Of a stretch of DNA of 18,144 nt, positions 1-6,513 are shown piece by piece. How positions within the stretch are numbered: position 1 is the first letter of the stretch; each line of letters begins with the position of its first letter. The stretch is from positions 1-18,144 of the forward strand of contig NZ_CABTXF010000025.1 of assembly GCF_902488755.1 (NCBI RefSeq), in the 5' to 3' direction. Below the pieces are notes generated by a model. It saw only the letters and a list, made by a program, of their open reading frames with translations. It made no database searches and had not been told where the DNA came from. This stretch comes from an uncultured Murdochiella sp. GTDB lineage: Bacteria; Bacillota; Clostridia; Tissierellales; Peptoniphilaceae. Both the position numbers and the translations under genes were made by a program.

Positions 1-377
1 AGAGGACGTTTGCGCTCCGATCGAAAGAAGCCTTCCGCTTCCAGTTTTTGTTTGCGTTTTTCTCGTTCCAGAAGAATCTGTCCTCGACCCTTCTGTTCGA
101 GAGCGATGGCTCGTAGTTCAAATTTCCCCTGCTTTTCGTAGACCATCGCGTTGGCGAAAAGCGTTATTTGCGCCCCGTTTTGTATGGTCTGCGGTACTAT
201 CCCATCAAAATCAACACAATGAACCAGTGCCTTTTCATCTTTCAGGTCGAAATAGGTATAGCGATTCCGCGATAGATTCGCCACTTCCCCTTCCACCTGA
301 ACACGCTTTAGGATGGGATCATCGCGCACAACACGCTCAAAATAGCGCACCAATTCGGAAATGCGAAGCGGTTTCAT
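1..377 (-). CDS. xseA: Exodeoxyribonuclease VII large subunit, 5' part only (cut by window edge)
   Basis: Reading the minus strand from an ATG at 377 gives about 125 codons with no stop before the left edge, so only the N-terminal part is present. It begins MKPLRISELVRYFERVV and continues with VEGEVANLSRNRYTYFDLKD, the N-terminal OB-fold of XseA that binds single-stranded DNA. The charged run after LLEREKRKQKLEAEGFF matches the start of the segment leading into the nuclease domain, which lies outside the window. With XseB it degrades single-stranded DNA to short acid-soluble oligonucleotides. The ATG overlaps the nusB stop as ATGA, and no good ribosome binding site precedes it, so expression is probably by translational coupling. 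The nusB-xseA order is common in Firmicutes. Identification is from sequence pattern and context. Confidence 0.93.
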   Translation of the reverse strand, partial: MKPLRISELVRYFERVVRDDPILKRVQVEGEVANLSRNRYTYFDLKDEKALVHCVDFDGIVPQTIQNGAQITLFANAMVYEKQGKFELRAIALEQKGRGQILLEREKRKQKLEAEGFFRSERKRP

Positions 378-850
378 TGCTCATTATCCGTGTGTAACGT
401 TTCCGGAATCTTTTTGGGGTCTACAGTAATGGCGAAACGTTCCGATAAATGACCTTCGACCATATCCTTCAATAAAGATGAAAGTACACCATTAATGAAT
501 TTGTACGCTTCTGCATCCGAATAACGTTTGGCAATACCCACGCTTTCATGAATCGTCACTACCGTAGGCGCAAAATCGGTAAAGAGAATTTCATTCACAG
601 CTACGCGCAAAACGGCACGATCAATGGTATGCAGCCGTTCTGTTGTCCAATCATGAAGGTAGGATTCAATCACTTCATCCACTTTTTCCTGATGGGCATG
701 GAGTAGTCGTAAAGAATCCTGCATATATGCATTCTCCTCCGGCAGATCCTGCTCCCGTAACAACCGTTTCGGATCAAATTCATCTTCGCTGTTCATGTCT
801 TGCGCATAAACGAGACGCACAAGCCACTCACGCTGTTCTTGCCGTCTCAT
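374..850 (-). CDS. nusB: Transcription antitermination factor NusB
   Basis: A 158-residue protein, normal length for NusB, which binds boxA RNA with NusE (ribosomal protein S10) and promotes rRNA antitermination and ribosome assembly. Family signatures are the N-terminal RRQEQREWLVRLVYAQD, the central ERLHTIDRAVLRVAVNEIL and the C-terminal VVTIHESVGIAKRYSDAEAY followed by KFINGVLSSLL. I chose the ATG at 850 because the family motif begins there. A reading frame open further upstream would run through the end of efp and adds unrelated residues. The start lies one base beyond the efp stop (TAATATG) and has no Shine-Dalgarno sequence, so ribosomes finishing efp probably reinitiate here. The frame ends in a four-base overlap with xseA. 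The asp23-like gene often found between efp and nusB in Firmicutes is absent. Confidence 0.95.
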   Translation of the reverse strand: MRRQEQREWLVRLVYAQDMNSEDEFDPKRLLREQDLPEENAYMQDSLRLLHAHQEKVDEVIESYLHDWTTERLHTIDRAVLRVAVNEILFTDFAPTVVTIHESVGIAKRYSDAEAYKFINGVLSSLLKDMVEGHLSERFAITVDPKKIPETLHTDNEQ

Positions 851-851
851 A

Positions 852-1409
852 TTATACGCGGGAAAGATAATCGCCCGTGCGGGTGTCGATCTTAATCTTA
901 TCGCCGATATTGACAAACAGCGGAACGTTAATAGCCGCGCCCGTTTCCACGGTAGCCGGTTTCGTCGTATTGGATGCCGTGTCTCCGCGAACGCCCGGTT
1001 CCGTCTGAGTCACTTCCAATTCCACAAAGTTCTGTGCCTGAACGCTGAACGCCTTCCCCTGATAAAACTTCATAATGGCCGTGTCGCTTTCGCGGATATA
1101 TTTCATTGCGTCAGACGCAACATCTCCCTCAAGAGCAAACTGTTCATAGGATTCCGGATCCATGAAGTAGTACAATGCTCCGTCAGAGTAGAGATACTGC
1201 ATTTCTTTCGTCTCAATGCGCGCTTCTTCAAATTTGTCATTTGGATTGAAGGTGACGTCCTTAGAACCGCCGCTCATGACCGAACGGATTTTGGCGCGAA
1301 CAAACGCTGCTCCTTTACCGGGTTTGACGTGCTGGAAATCAATAATTTCATACACATCGTTATCGTAAACAAACGTCGTTCCTTTTCGTAAATCATTTGC
1401 TGAAAGCAT
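852..1409 (-). CDS. efp: Elongation factor P
   Basis: A 185-residue protein of standard EF-P length. EF-P binds between the P and E sites of the ribosome and relieves stalling at polyproline stretches. The N-terminal KOW-like domain starts MLSANDLRKGTTFVYDNDVY and carries the conserved loop VKPGKGAAFVR. Lys32 at the loop tip is the position that is post-translationally modified in many bacteria, and no modification enzyme is visible in this window. The middle and C-terminal OB domains are intact, ending GDKIKIDTRTGDYLSRV. The ATG has a strong GAGGAGG site four bases upstream. It is the first gene after the best promoter in the window, and nusB and xseA are tightly coupled downstream, suggesting an efp-nusB-xseA transcript. 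Confidence 0.97.
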   Translation of the reverse strand: MLSANDLRKGTTFVYDNDVYEIIDFQHVKPGKGAAFVRAKIRSVMSGGSKDVTFNPNDKFEEARIETKEMQYLYSDGALYYFMDPESYEQFALEGDVASDAMKYIRESDTAIMKFYQGKAFSVQAQNFVELEVTQTEPGVRGDTASNTTKPATVETGAAINVPLFVNIGDKIKIDTRTGDYLSRV

Positions 1410-1436
1410 AAACCCTCCTCAAGTATTGATGCTGTA

Positions 1437-1465
1437 ATTATACCAGTCCGCCGAAGGCGATACAA
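1437..1465 (-). promoter_or_regulatory. Predicted housekeeping-sigma promoter of efp (extended -10)
   Basis: On the minus strand a perfect TATAAT at 1442-1437 is preceded by TGG, which makes an extended -10. Seventeen bases upstream is TTGTAT (1465-1460), a partial -35 matching three of six consensus bases. A transcription start near 1430 would leave a leader of about 20 bases containing the efp ribosome binding site. The spacer contains a small inverted repeat, CGCC-TTC-GGCG. No terminator separates it from comM, so efp could also be read from upstream. Confidence 0.7.
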
Positions 1466-1499
1466 TTCTAATGCGGAAAATTGAATGGAATTACATCAT

Positions 1500-1511
1500 G
1501 AACGTATGTTC
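1500..1511. promoter_or_regulatory. Possible LexA/DinR-type operator at the comM stop codon
   Basis: On the minus strand the sequence is GAAC-ATAC-GTTC, the core centre 12 bases of a perfect inverted repeat with six-base arms at 1498-1513. It matches the established Gram-positive LexA box core GAAC-RNRY-GTTC at every specified position. The outer consensus bases are not matched. It overlaps the comM stop codon and lies about 35 bases upstream of the efp -35 element. One such core is not improbable by chance in 18 kb, so the call is tentative. Confidence 0.25.
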
Positions 1512-3078
1512 ATACAGAAACCGTGTTCCCCCACCCTTCGTCCGTGCGTCGATATTGAAAGGCTTCCCCAACAGCACCTTCATCTACTTCCTCTTTCCCA
1601 TCCAAATCGGCAATCGTTCGAGCAACAAGCAACAAACGACGGCGAACGCGAAGTGAAACATGATCGTGTTGACATAGGATCTCCAAAAGAGACAAGGCTT
1701 TTTTCGTTGGATGAAGAAGAGAAATATCTTGTTGATTACTGAACTGTGCATTTACGGTATACTTCTCGTTTTTGTAGCGATTGATCTGCCGCTTTCGTGC
1801 CAAGGCAATATGTTGTCGCATGGTTCGGCTGTCCAAAATGGAATTATTATAGTCGTCTTCTCTACTATTTACAGTTTGTTCCATCTGGTCTTCTACGGAA
1901 GGGAGCGTAACGCGATAAATCATATCTATGCGGTCCAAAAGCGGTCCGGGGAGACGCGAACGATAACGACGAATTTCGGTTGCACTGCATGTGCAAGGGT
2001 GATCGGGATCACCGAAATAACCACAAGGGCAGGAATTGGCGGTAGCCATCAACTGAAAATCAGAAGGGGCTTCAAGGCATCGCCTTGTTCGATGAATCCG
2101 AATACGTTTTTCTTCCATCGGAATGCGCAGCCCGTTAATCAATTCTCGTGAAAATTGCGGCATTTCATCCAGAAATAAGATTCCTTTATGCGCGAGTGAT
2201 ATTTCACCGGGAACAGGCGGATTTCCGCCGCCCAGAAACGCTGCGCGTGTAATGGTATGATGCGGCATGCGAAAGGGAGGAAACGGATTACGGAGAAAAG
2301 ATTGTCCACTCATAGATTGCATGCGAAGCACTTCGATCTCTTCCTCATGACAAAGACGGGGAAGAATACTGGGAAGGCGCGACATCGCCATGGTCTTCCC
2401 CACTCCGGGAGGACCCACCAAAAGCAAGGAGTGGCGACCGGCAACGGCAATTTCCATCAATCTTTTAAGCGGTTCTTGACCGCGCAAGTCGCCAAAATCC
2501 ATGGAAAAATTCGGTTCATGGGCGTCCATATCGTCTCTTTTTTCGCCTTGAATTGGTTGTAAATGCGTTTTCTTCTGTAGCAAGGCTTCTACTTGACGAA
2601 GATGATGAACAGGATACAAAATGACCCCTTCCACCCTACTGCAGTCCTTTGCGTTTTCGACTGGCAAATATATTGTTGTTTTTCCGCTTTGTTTTAATGC
2701 CAATACCATAGCAAGCGCACCCGGAACGCTGCGCAGACGACCATCTAAAGAAAGTTCTCCGAGAAAAGCGACGGAAGAAATAGCCGAAGAGGAAATGCGC
2801 CCCATCGCCGAGAGGAGAGTAATCGCCATGGGAAGATCCCATTGCGTGCCCGCTTTATGGACGTCTCCGGGATAAAGATTGATTACAATACGCCCCAGCG
2901 GAAGACGAACACCCATAGAATAAATTGCCGAACGAATGCGCTCTTTGGCTTCCTGAATGGATGTTCCCGCCAAGCCAACAATCGTAAATTGCGAAAAGCC
3001 TTTAAGAATTTCGGCTTCTACGCTTACTACTTCCGTAGCAAGCCCTTCAAAATGACAAGACGTTGTTCGTGCAAACAT
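1510..3078 (-). CDS. comM: ComM/YifB-family Mg-chelatase-like AAA+ ATPase
   Basis: A 522-residue protein of typical length for the YifB/ComM family. The N-terminal part (about residues 1-180) has the Lon-protease-like S5 fold region, with MFARTTSCHFEGL, NLYPGDVHKAGTQWDLPMAI and GELSLDGRLR. The AAA+ domain follows, with Walker A GPPGVGKT at about 222-229 and Walker B ILFLDEM near 301-306. A cysteine cluster, CPCG then CTC near 350-364, is typical of the family and probably binds zinc. In naturally competent Gram-negatives ComM is a hexameric helicase promoting branch migration during transformation. Its role in Firmicutes is less clear. The ATG at 3078 has AAGGAGG five bases away, whereas the longer frame back to a TTG at 3120 reads through the binding site. 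The site can be masked by a hairpin (see 3085-3112). Preceding gene: the pseudouridine synthase, 59 bases upstream. Confidence 0.93.
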   Translation of the reverse strand: MFARTTSCHFEGLATEVVSVEAEILKGFSQFTIVGLAGTSIQEAKERIRSAIYSMGVRLPLGRIVINLYPGDVHKAGTQWDLPMAITLLSAMGRISSSAISSVAFLGELSLDGRLRSVPGALAMVLALKQSGKTTIYLPVENAKDCSRVEGVILYPVHHLRQVEALLQKKTHLQPIQGEKRDDMDAHEPNFSMDFGDLRGQEPLKRLMEIAVAGRHSLLLVGPPGVGKTMAMSRLPSILPRLCHEEEIEVLRMQSMSGQSFLRNPFPPFRMPHHTITRAAFLGGGNPPVPGEISLAHKGILFLDEMPQFSRELINGLRIPMEEKRIRIHRTRRCLEAPSDFQLMATANSCPCGYFGDPDHPCTCSATEIRRYRSRLPGPLLDRIDMIYRVTLPSVEDQMEQTVNSREDDYNNSILDSRTMRQHIALARKRQINRYKNEKYTVNAQFSNQQDISLLHPTKKALSLLEILCQHDHVSLRVRRRLLLVARTIADLDGKEEVDEGAVGEAFQYRRTDEGWGNTVSV

Positions 3079-3084
3079 GCCGAC

Positions 3085-3112
3085 CTCCTTTTTTCCAGTG
3101 TACAAAAAGGAG
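3085..3112 (-). promoter_or_regulatory. Hairpin able to mask the comM ribosome binding site
   Basis: In the comM leader on the minus strand, CTCCTTTTT (3112-3104) can pair with AAAAAGGAG (3093-3085) as a perfect nine-base-pair stem with a ten-base loop. The 3' arm contains most of the AAGGAGG ribosome binding site (3090-3084), and the start codon follows at 3078. The stem is half A-U pairs, so it would be only moderately stable. The pairing is seen directly; regulation by it is inference. Confidence 0.4.
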
Positions 3113-3137
3113 AATCTCAAGGTGTTTCACATTTCCT

Positions 3138-4088
3138 CTACTGCATGTCAGAAAGGTCTGCCGATGGTTCCGTAAAACCAAATACCGCAAAAGCGCGTTG
3201 AAATTCCGCATCAAACGGTGCGGTTACACAAATCTTTTCATGCGAAAAAGGATGAAGAAAAGAAAGGGTACGGGCATGTAAAAGGTGATGCGAAAAACGA
3301 TGGCGCTGATGACGATACCCATAAAGCGTATCCCCTACGACGGGATGATGACAAAAGGCGGCATGGACACGTATTTGATGCGTCCTTCCAGTCATAATTC
3401 GCACCTCCATAAGACTGGCTTCGTCTTTCACCTTCTGCGTAACAAATAGACTGTGCGCCTCACGACCATCCAATACGACAGCTTGCTTCTGCGGGTTGGT
3501 CGGATGACGTCCGATTGGTTCGTCTACCGCCTGTCCATCCGTTTTCCAAGCTCCTTCCACAATCGCCGTATAGTGTTTTCGAATGTCATGGGTGCGAAAA
3601 AGCTCCTGTAACGCTAAAGCCGCGCGATCGGTTTTTGCCAGCAAAAGCGTACCGGAAGTCTGCGCATCCAGTCGGTGGACTATGCCAGGTCGTTCTTCTC
3701 CTAAAAGAGTAGAGTACGAACGTCCGGAAGCAAGCAGAGCATTTACGACAGTACCTGTACGAACACTTGCCGTCGGATGCGTAATGAGACCTGCCGGCTT
3801 ATTGATAATCCAAAGGTCTTCGTCCTCATAGAGAACCGGAAGATCTATCTCCTCTGGTAAAATGGGTGGAATGCAAAAAAAAGACGGATCGATACGAATG
3901 GCATCGCCAATGTGAACGATAGTACGTGGTTTTTCCTTCTTGTCGTTTACTAAAATATAACCCGATACAATCGCTTTGGCAATCTTCGTGCGGGACGCGC
4001 CGCTCCAAAGCGCGTGAACAGCGGCATCTAATCGTATGTCCTGTATGTCGTCTTCCTCTTCGATGAGAAAGTGCAAATATTCTGTCAC
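3138..4088 (-). CDS. RluA-family 23S rRNA pseudouridine synthase (RluD/YlyB-like)
   Basis: A 316-residue protein that isomerises uridine to pseudouridine in structured RNA, probably large-subunit rRNA. An S4-like RNA-binding domain occupies about residues 15-70 (RLDAAVHAL through GDAIRID). The catalytic domain has LWIINKPAGLITHP, the active-site motif HRLDAQTSG at about 138-146 with catalytic Asp141, and GRTHQIRVHAAFCHHPVVGD further on. I place the start at GTG 4088, which overlaps the ung stop as GTGA and has GGAGG seven bases upstream. A TTG two codons earlier lies too close to that site. In Bacillus the equivalent gene ylyB follows lspA; here ung is inserted between them. The exact target uridine cannot be told from sequence alone. 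Confidence 0.9.
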   Translation of the reverse strand: MTEYLHFLIEEEDDIQDIRLDAAVHALWSGASRTKIAKAIVSGYILVNDKKEKPRTIVHIGDAIRIDPSFFCIPPILPEEIDLPVLYEDEDLWIINKPAGLITHPTASVRTGTVVNALLASGRSYSTLLGEERPGIVHRLDAQTSGTLLLAKTDRAALALQELFRTHDIRKHYTAIVEGAWKTDGQAVDEPIGRHPTNPQKQAVVLDGREAHSLFVTQKVKDEASLMEVRIMTGRTHQIRVHAAFCHHPVVGDTLYGYRHQRHRFSHHLLHARTLSFLHPFSHEKICVTAPFDAEFQRAFAVFGFTEPSADLSDMQ

Positions 4089-4777
4089 GACCAAACCTCC
4101 GCAGACGCCGGCAGATGCCAGTCAATGGGTTCTTCACCCTGTTCTTCATAAAAGCGATTGATTCGAGAGAACGGGCAAGAACCGAAAAAACCGCGATGGG
4201 CGGAAAGTGGAGAAGGATGTGGAGACTCAATGATAAGATGTCTCGGATTCGTGATAAAAGCACGTTTGGATTGCGCATAACGTCCCCATAGAACAAAAGC
4301 CAGCGGCTTTTCACGCTGTCCCAGTAAAGCGATAATCCGATCAGTCAGCACTTGCCAGCCGATTCTCTCATGAGAGTTTGCTTGATGCGCACGCACCGTT
4401 AGCGTAGCATTGAGCAGTAACACGCCGCGTTTTGCCCACGTCGTCAAATCGCCATGATGGACCGGAGCGATTCCAAGGTCGTTATCCAATTCCTGATAAA
4501 TATTGCGTAAAGAAGGCGGAATAGGAACGCCCCCATGTACCGAAAAAGCAAGTCCGTTTGCCTGACGCGGCTCGTGATACGGATCCTGCCCTAAGATGAC
4601 GACACGACAGCTTTCATATGAGACAAAGCGCAGAGCGGAAAAAATATCCTCTGCCGGTGGATATACGGTAAATTGCTGATATTCGGAAAGCAACAATCGA
4701 CGAAGCGTTTGATAATAAGGTTTTGTCCACTCCGCAGCTAAAAGAGAATCCCAGTCATTTCCAATGTGTACGCTCAT
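4085..4777 (-). CDS. ung: Uracil-DNA glycosylase, family 1
   Basis: A 230-residue enzyme that excises uracil from DNA as the first step of base-excision repair. The family 1 signature is complete: the water-activating motif GQDPYH at 63-68 (catalytic Asp65), the uracil-binding region QANGLAFSV, LLLNATLTVRAHQANSH, and the DNA-intercalation motif HPSPLSAHRGFFG starting at His187. The end, PFSRINRFYEEQGEEPIDW, is also typical. I prefer the ATG at 4777, two bases after the lspA stop. A TTG at 4792 inside lspA is in frame but adds five unsupported residues. The ribosome binding site is weak (GGCGGAAA), consistent with coupling to lspA. Its last bases overlap the pseudouridine synthase start. Confidence 0.96.
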   Translation of the reverse strand: MSVHIGNDWDSLLAAEWTKPYYQTLRRLLLSEYQQFTVYPPAEDIFSALRFVSYESCRVVILGQDPYHEPRQANGLAFSVHGGVPIPPSLRNIYQELDNDLGIAPVHHGDLTTWAKRGVLLLNATLTVRAHQANSHERIGWQVLTDRIIALLGQREKPLAFVLWGRYAQSKRAFITNPRHLIIESPHPSPLSAHRGFFGSCPFSRINRFYEEQGEEPIDWHLPASAEVWS

Positions 4778-4779
4778 CG

Positions 4780-5247
4780 TTATTTCCGCCAAGCCTGTTC
4801 CGGTAAAAGCAGCAAAAGCACACCAAGGGTAAAAACGCCGACAGTAACACCAATATCCGCTACATTAAAAACGGGAAAATGGATTGCCTCGATAAAATCC
4901 ACCTGAATAAAATCAACCACCGAGCCAAAACGAACACGATCGATGAGATTACCCACTGCTCCACCGATGATTAGTCCCATCGAAACGGTATAGAAAAAAT
5001 GTACTCGTTGATAGCGTTTAAGCATGAGCAAAAGAAAAACGAGAGCGGCGATACTGAGCAAAATAAAAAACCACTTTTGTCCCGATAGAATGCCGAAAGC
5101 CGCTCCTTCATTTTGCACATACGTAAAACGCAGCCAATGCCCCAAAACATTTATTGAAGCGGTTTCCTGTAATGCGGAGGATGCCCAAGCCTTAGTCACC
5201 TGATCCGCGATAATCCAAATCAACGCAATGCCAATTCCCGTTATCAT
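4780..5247 (-). CDS. lspA: Lipoprotein signal peptidase (signal peptidase II)
   Basis: A 155-residue polytopic membrane aspartyl protease that removes the signal peptide from diacylglyceryl-modified prolipoproteins. All conserved blocks are present: IIADQVTKAW, the loop VQNEGAAFG, GAVGNLIDR with catalytic Asp103, and FNVADIGVTVG with catalytic Asp131. Four hydrophobic segments are visible, at about 3-18, 57-75, 86-103 and 130-149. The ATG at 5247 gives the usual short N-terminus and has GGGAG four bases upstream. A frame extending to 5298 would translate the terminator stem and its U-run, so I reject it. No convincing promoter lies between the terminator and this gene, so its transcription probably depends on read-through of the terminator or on a promoter I cannot see. 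Confidence 0.96.
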   Translation of the reverse strand: MITGIGIALIWIIADQVTKAWASSALQETASINVLGHWLRFTYVQNEGAAFGILSGQKWFFILLSIAALVFLLLMLKRYQRVHFFYTVSMGLIIGGAVGNLIDRVRFGSVVDFIQVDFIEAIHFPVFNVADIGVTVGVFTLGVLLLLLPEQAWRK

Positions 5248-5262
5248 AATGCTCCCATTCTC

Positions 5263-5292
5263 AAAAAAAACTCCCCCGGAAATCCGAGGGAG
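5263..5292 (-). terminator. Strong intrinsic terminator after sepF
   Basis: On the minus strand CTCCCTCGGA (5292-5283) pairs with TCCGGGGGAG (5280-5271). This gives a ten-base complementarity with one G-U pair and a tight loop, followed at once by eight U (5270-5263). This is a textbook Rho-independent terminator acting in the direction of the genes. It starts eight bases past the sepF stop, and its U-run ends 15 bases before the lspA start codon. Confidence 0.9.
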
Positions 5293-5300
5293 CGTCATTC

Positions 5301-5816
5301 TTACAGTTGATACATCGACTGGTCGGTTACCGACTGTTTTACTGCCGCATCGACATCAACTCCCTTAGGAACGATGACGTAAATATCTTTGGTCACCTTC
5401 TGAATATCTCCGTTAAGGGCGTAAACACCGCCGCTGACAAAATCGAAAATCTGACGTTTTTTATCCACTTCCAACATTTCCAAATTAAGGACTACTGTAC
5501 GCGCTTGAGCAATATTGTCCAACACCTTCGGACCATCGTCATATTCTAACGGCTCCTGAATGCTAATGCGCATACGCGAAGAACCGGAGGTCATATCAAT
5601 CACCTTTCCCAGACGGGAAGCGGTAGACGACGATTCTTCGTACCCTGCAGATGCATAGTCAGAAGAAAAGCTTGATGCTTTTTCCTGTTCCGAACGAGCT
5701 TCATACGCATTGTCGTAGGATCCACGATCCGCATAATCGTATTCGTCGTTATAATCCTCGTCCTCATATTGATCCTCAATACCAATCATGTTTTTCATTT
5801 TTTCAAAAAAGCCCAT
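5301..5816 (-). CDS. sepF: Cell division protein SepF
   Basis: A 171-residue protein that binds FtsZ C-termini and helps tether and align the Z-ring in Gram-positive bacteria. The first residues, MGFFEKMKNMIGI, form the expected membrane-binding amphipathic helix. A linker follows, strongly acidic and tyrosine-rich in its first part (about 14-45) and serine-rich later (about 47-66). The conserved SepF dimer domain covers about 70-155: KVIDMTSG, EPLEYDDGPKVLDNI, VVLNLEMLEVDKKRQIFDFV and a glycine pair, then GDIQKVTKDIYVIVPKGVDV. The start has GAGGAGG five bases upstream. It follows yggS by 13 bases, as in the ylmE-sepF pair of Firmicutes. The ylmG, ylmH and divIVA genes that often follow are absent, and a terminator comes next. 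Confidence 0.95.
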   Translation of the reverse strand: MGFFEKMKNMIGIEDQYEDEDYNDEYDYADRGSYDNAYEARSEQEKASSFSSDYASAGYEESSSTASRLGKVIDMTSGSSRMRISIQEPLEYDDGPKVLDNIAQARTVVLNLEMLEVDKKRQIFDFVSGGVYALNGDIQKVTKDIYVIVPKGVDVDAAVKQSVTDQSMYQL

Positions 5817-5829
5817 TCTATCCTCCTCG

Positions 5830-6513
5830 TCAACTTCGCTTTCCGAATAATGCGGTTCCGATGCGCACCATCGTCGCCCCTTCTTCTAATGCTACCTCAA
5901 AATCGTTGGACATTCCCATCGACAATATATCTATCTGATTCCTATTATAACCGAAGGAACGGCACTTTTCGAACAAAGTGCGCATCTTTTTGAATACAGG
6001 ACGCACATCGTCCGGATTATTTACAGCCGGAGCCACCGTCATAAGTCCGCGAAAACGCACCTGCTTCATGTTCTCTGCTGCTTCCAATAAAGAGTATACT
6101 TCCTCTGCAGGACACCCCCCTTTTTGCGTCTCTCCTGCGATATTCACCTCGATGAGCGCATCAAAAAAGCGATGATCGCGAATGCCGATGCGTTCCATTT
6201 CCTGAAGAAGGGATATGCGGTCAACACTTTGAACAAGTACGACATTGGGCGGCAGCAGACGAACTTTGTTTTTCTGTAACTGACCTATCATGTGCAGACG
6301 AGCGCCGGAAAAGGCATCCTGTTTACGAATCATTTCTTGGACGCGGTTTTCTCCTACATCAACAAATCCTAAGGAAACAGCTTCCCGTATACGTTCTTCT
6401 TCTACCGTTTTAGTAACGGCGATGAGCGTAATCTCCTCTGGTCGATGGCCAAAACGTAGAGCGGCACGATTAATACGCGAACGAATGTCTTGTCCGTTCT
6501 CTATTAGTCCCAT
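5830..6513 (-). CDS. yggS: YggS/YlmE-family pyridoxal-phosphate-binding homeostasis protein
   Basis: A 227-residue single-domain TIM-barrel protein of normal length for the PLPBP family, which binds pyridoxal 5'-phosphate without known catalysis and affects vitamin B6 and amino-acid balance. The PLP lysine is Lys35 in ITLIAVTKTV. Other family marks are VGENRVQEM, LHMIGQLQKNKV, ALIEVNIAGETQKGG, GLMTVAP and the phosphate-binding end LSMGMSNDFEVALEEGATMV followed by RIGTALFG. The ATG overlaps the upstream gene by ten bases. The purine-rich AAGGAAGGGGG lies nine bases before it, slightly farther than ideal. Adjacency to sepF is a conserved Gram-positive arrangement. Confidence 0.95.
   Translation of the reverse strand: MGLIENGQDIRSRINRAALRFGHRPEEITLIAVTKTVEEERIREAVSLGFVDVGENRVQEMIRKQDAFSGARLHMIGQLQKNKVRLLPPNVVLVQSVDRISLLQEMERIGIRDHRFFDALIEVNIAGETQKGGCPAEEVYSLLEAAENMKQVRFRGLMTVAPAVNNPDDVRPVFKKMRTLFEKCRSFGYNRNQIDILSMGMSNDFEVALEEGATMVRIGTALFGKRS

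Noticed and set aside
851..856. TATAAT hexamer at the efp stop, as a promoter for nusB
   Set aside because: No -35 element at a suitable distance, no extended -10, and the predicted start would fall inside the nusB coding region.
1711..2151. 146-codon plus-strand open frame opposite comM
   Set aside because: Antisense to the conserved ATPase region and zinc cysteines of ComM; the hydrophobic start looks fortuitous.
3826..4314. 162-codon minus-strand frame across the ung/pseudouridine synthase junction
   Set aside because: It overlaps two well-supported genes in a different frame, and its residues match no family.
5248..5298. Longer lspA start at an ATG four bases after sepF
   Set aside because: It would translate the terminator stem and U-run, has no ribosome binding site and adds 17 residues not typical of LspA.
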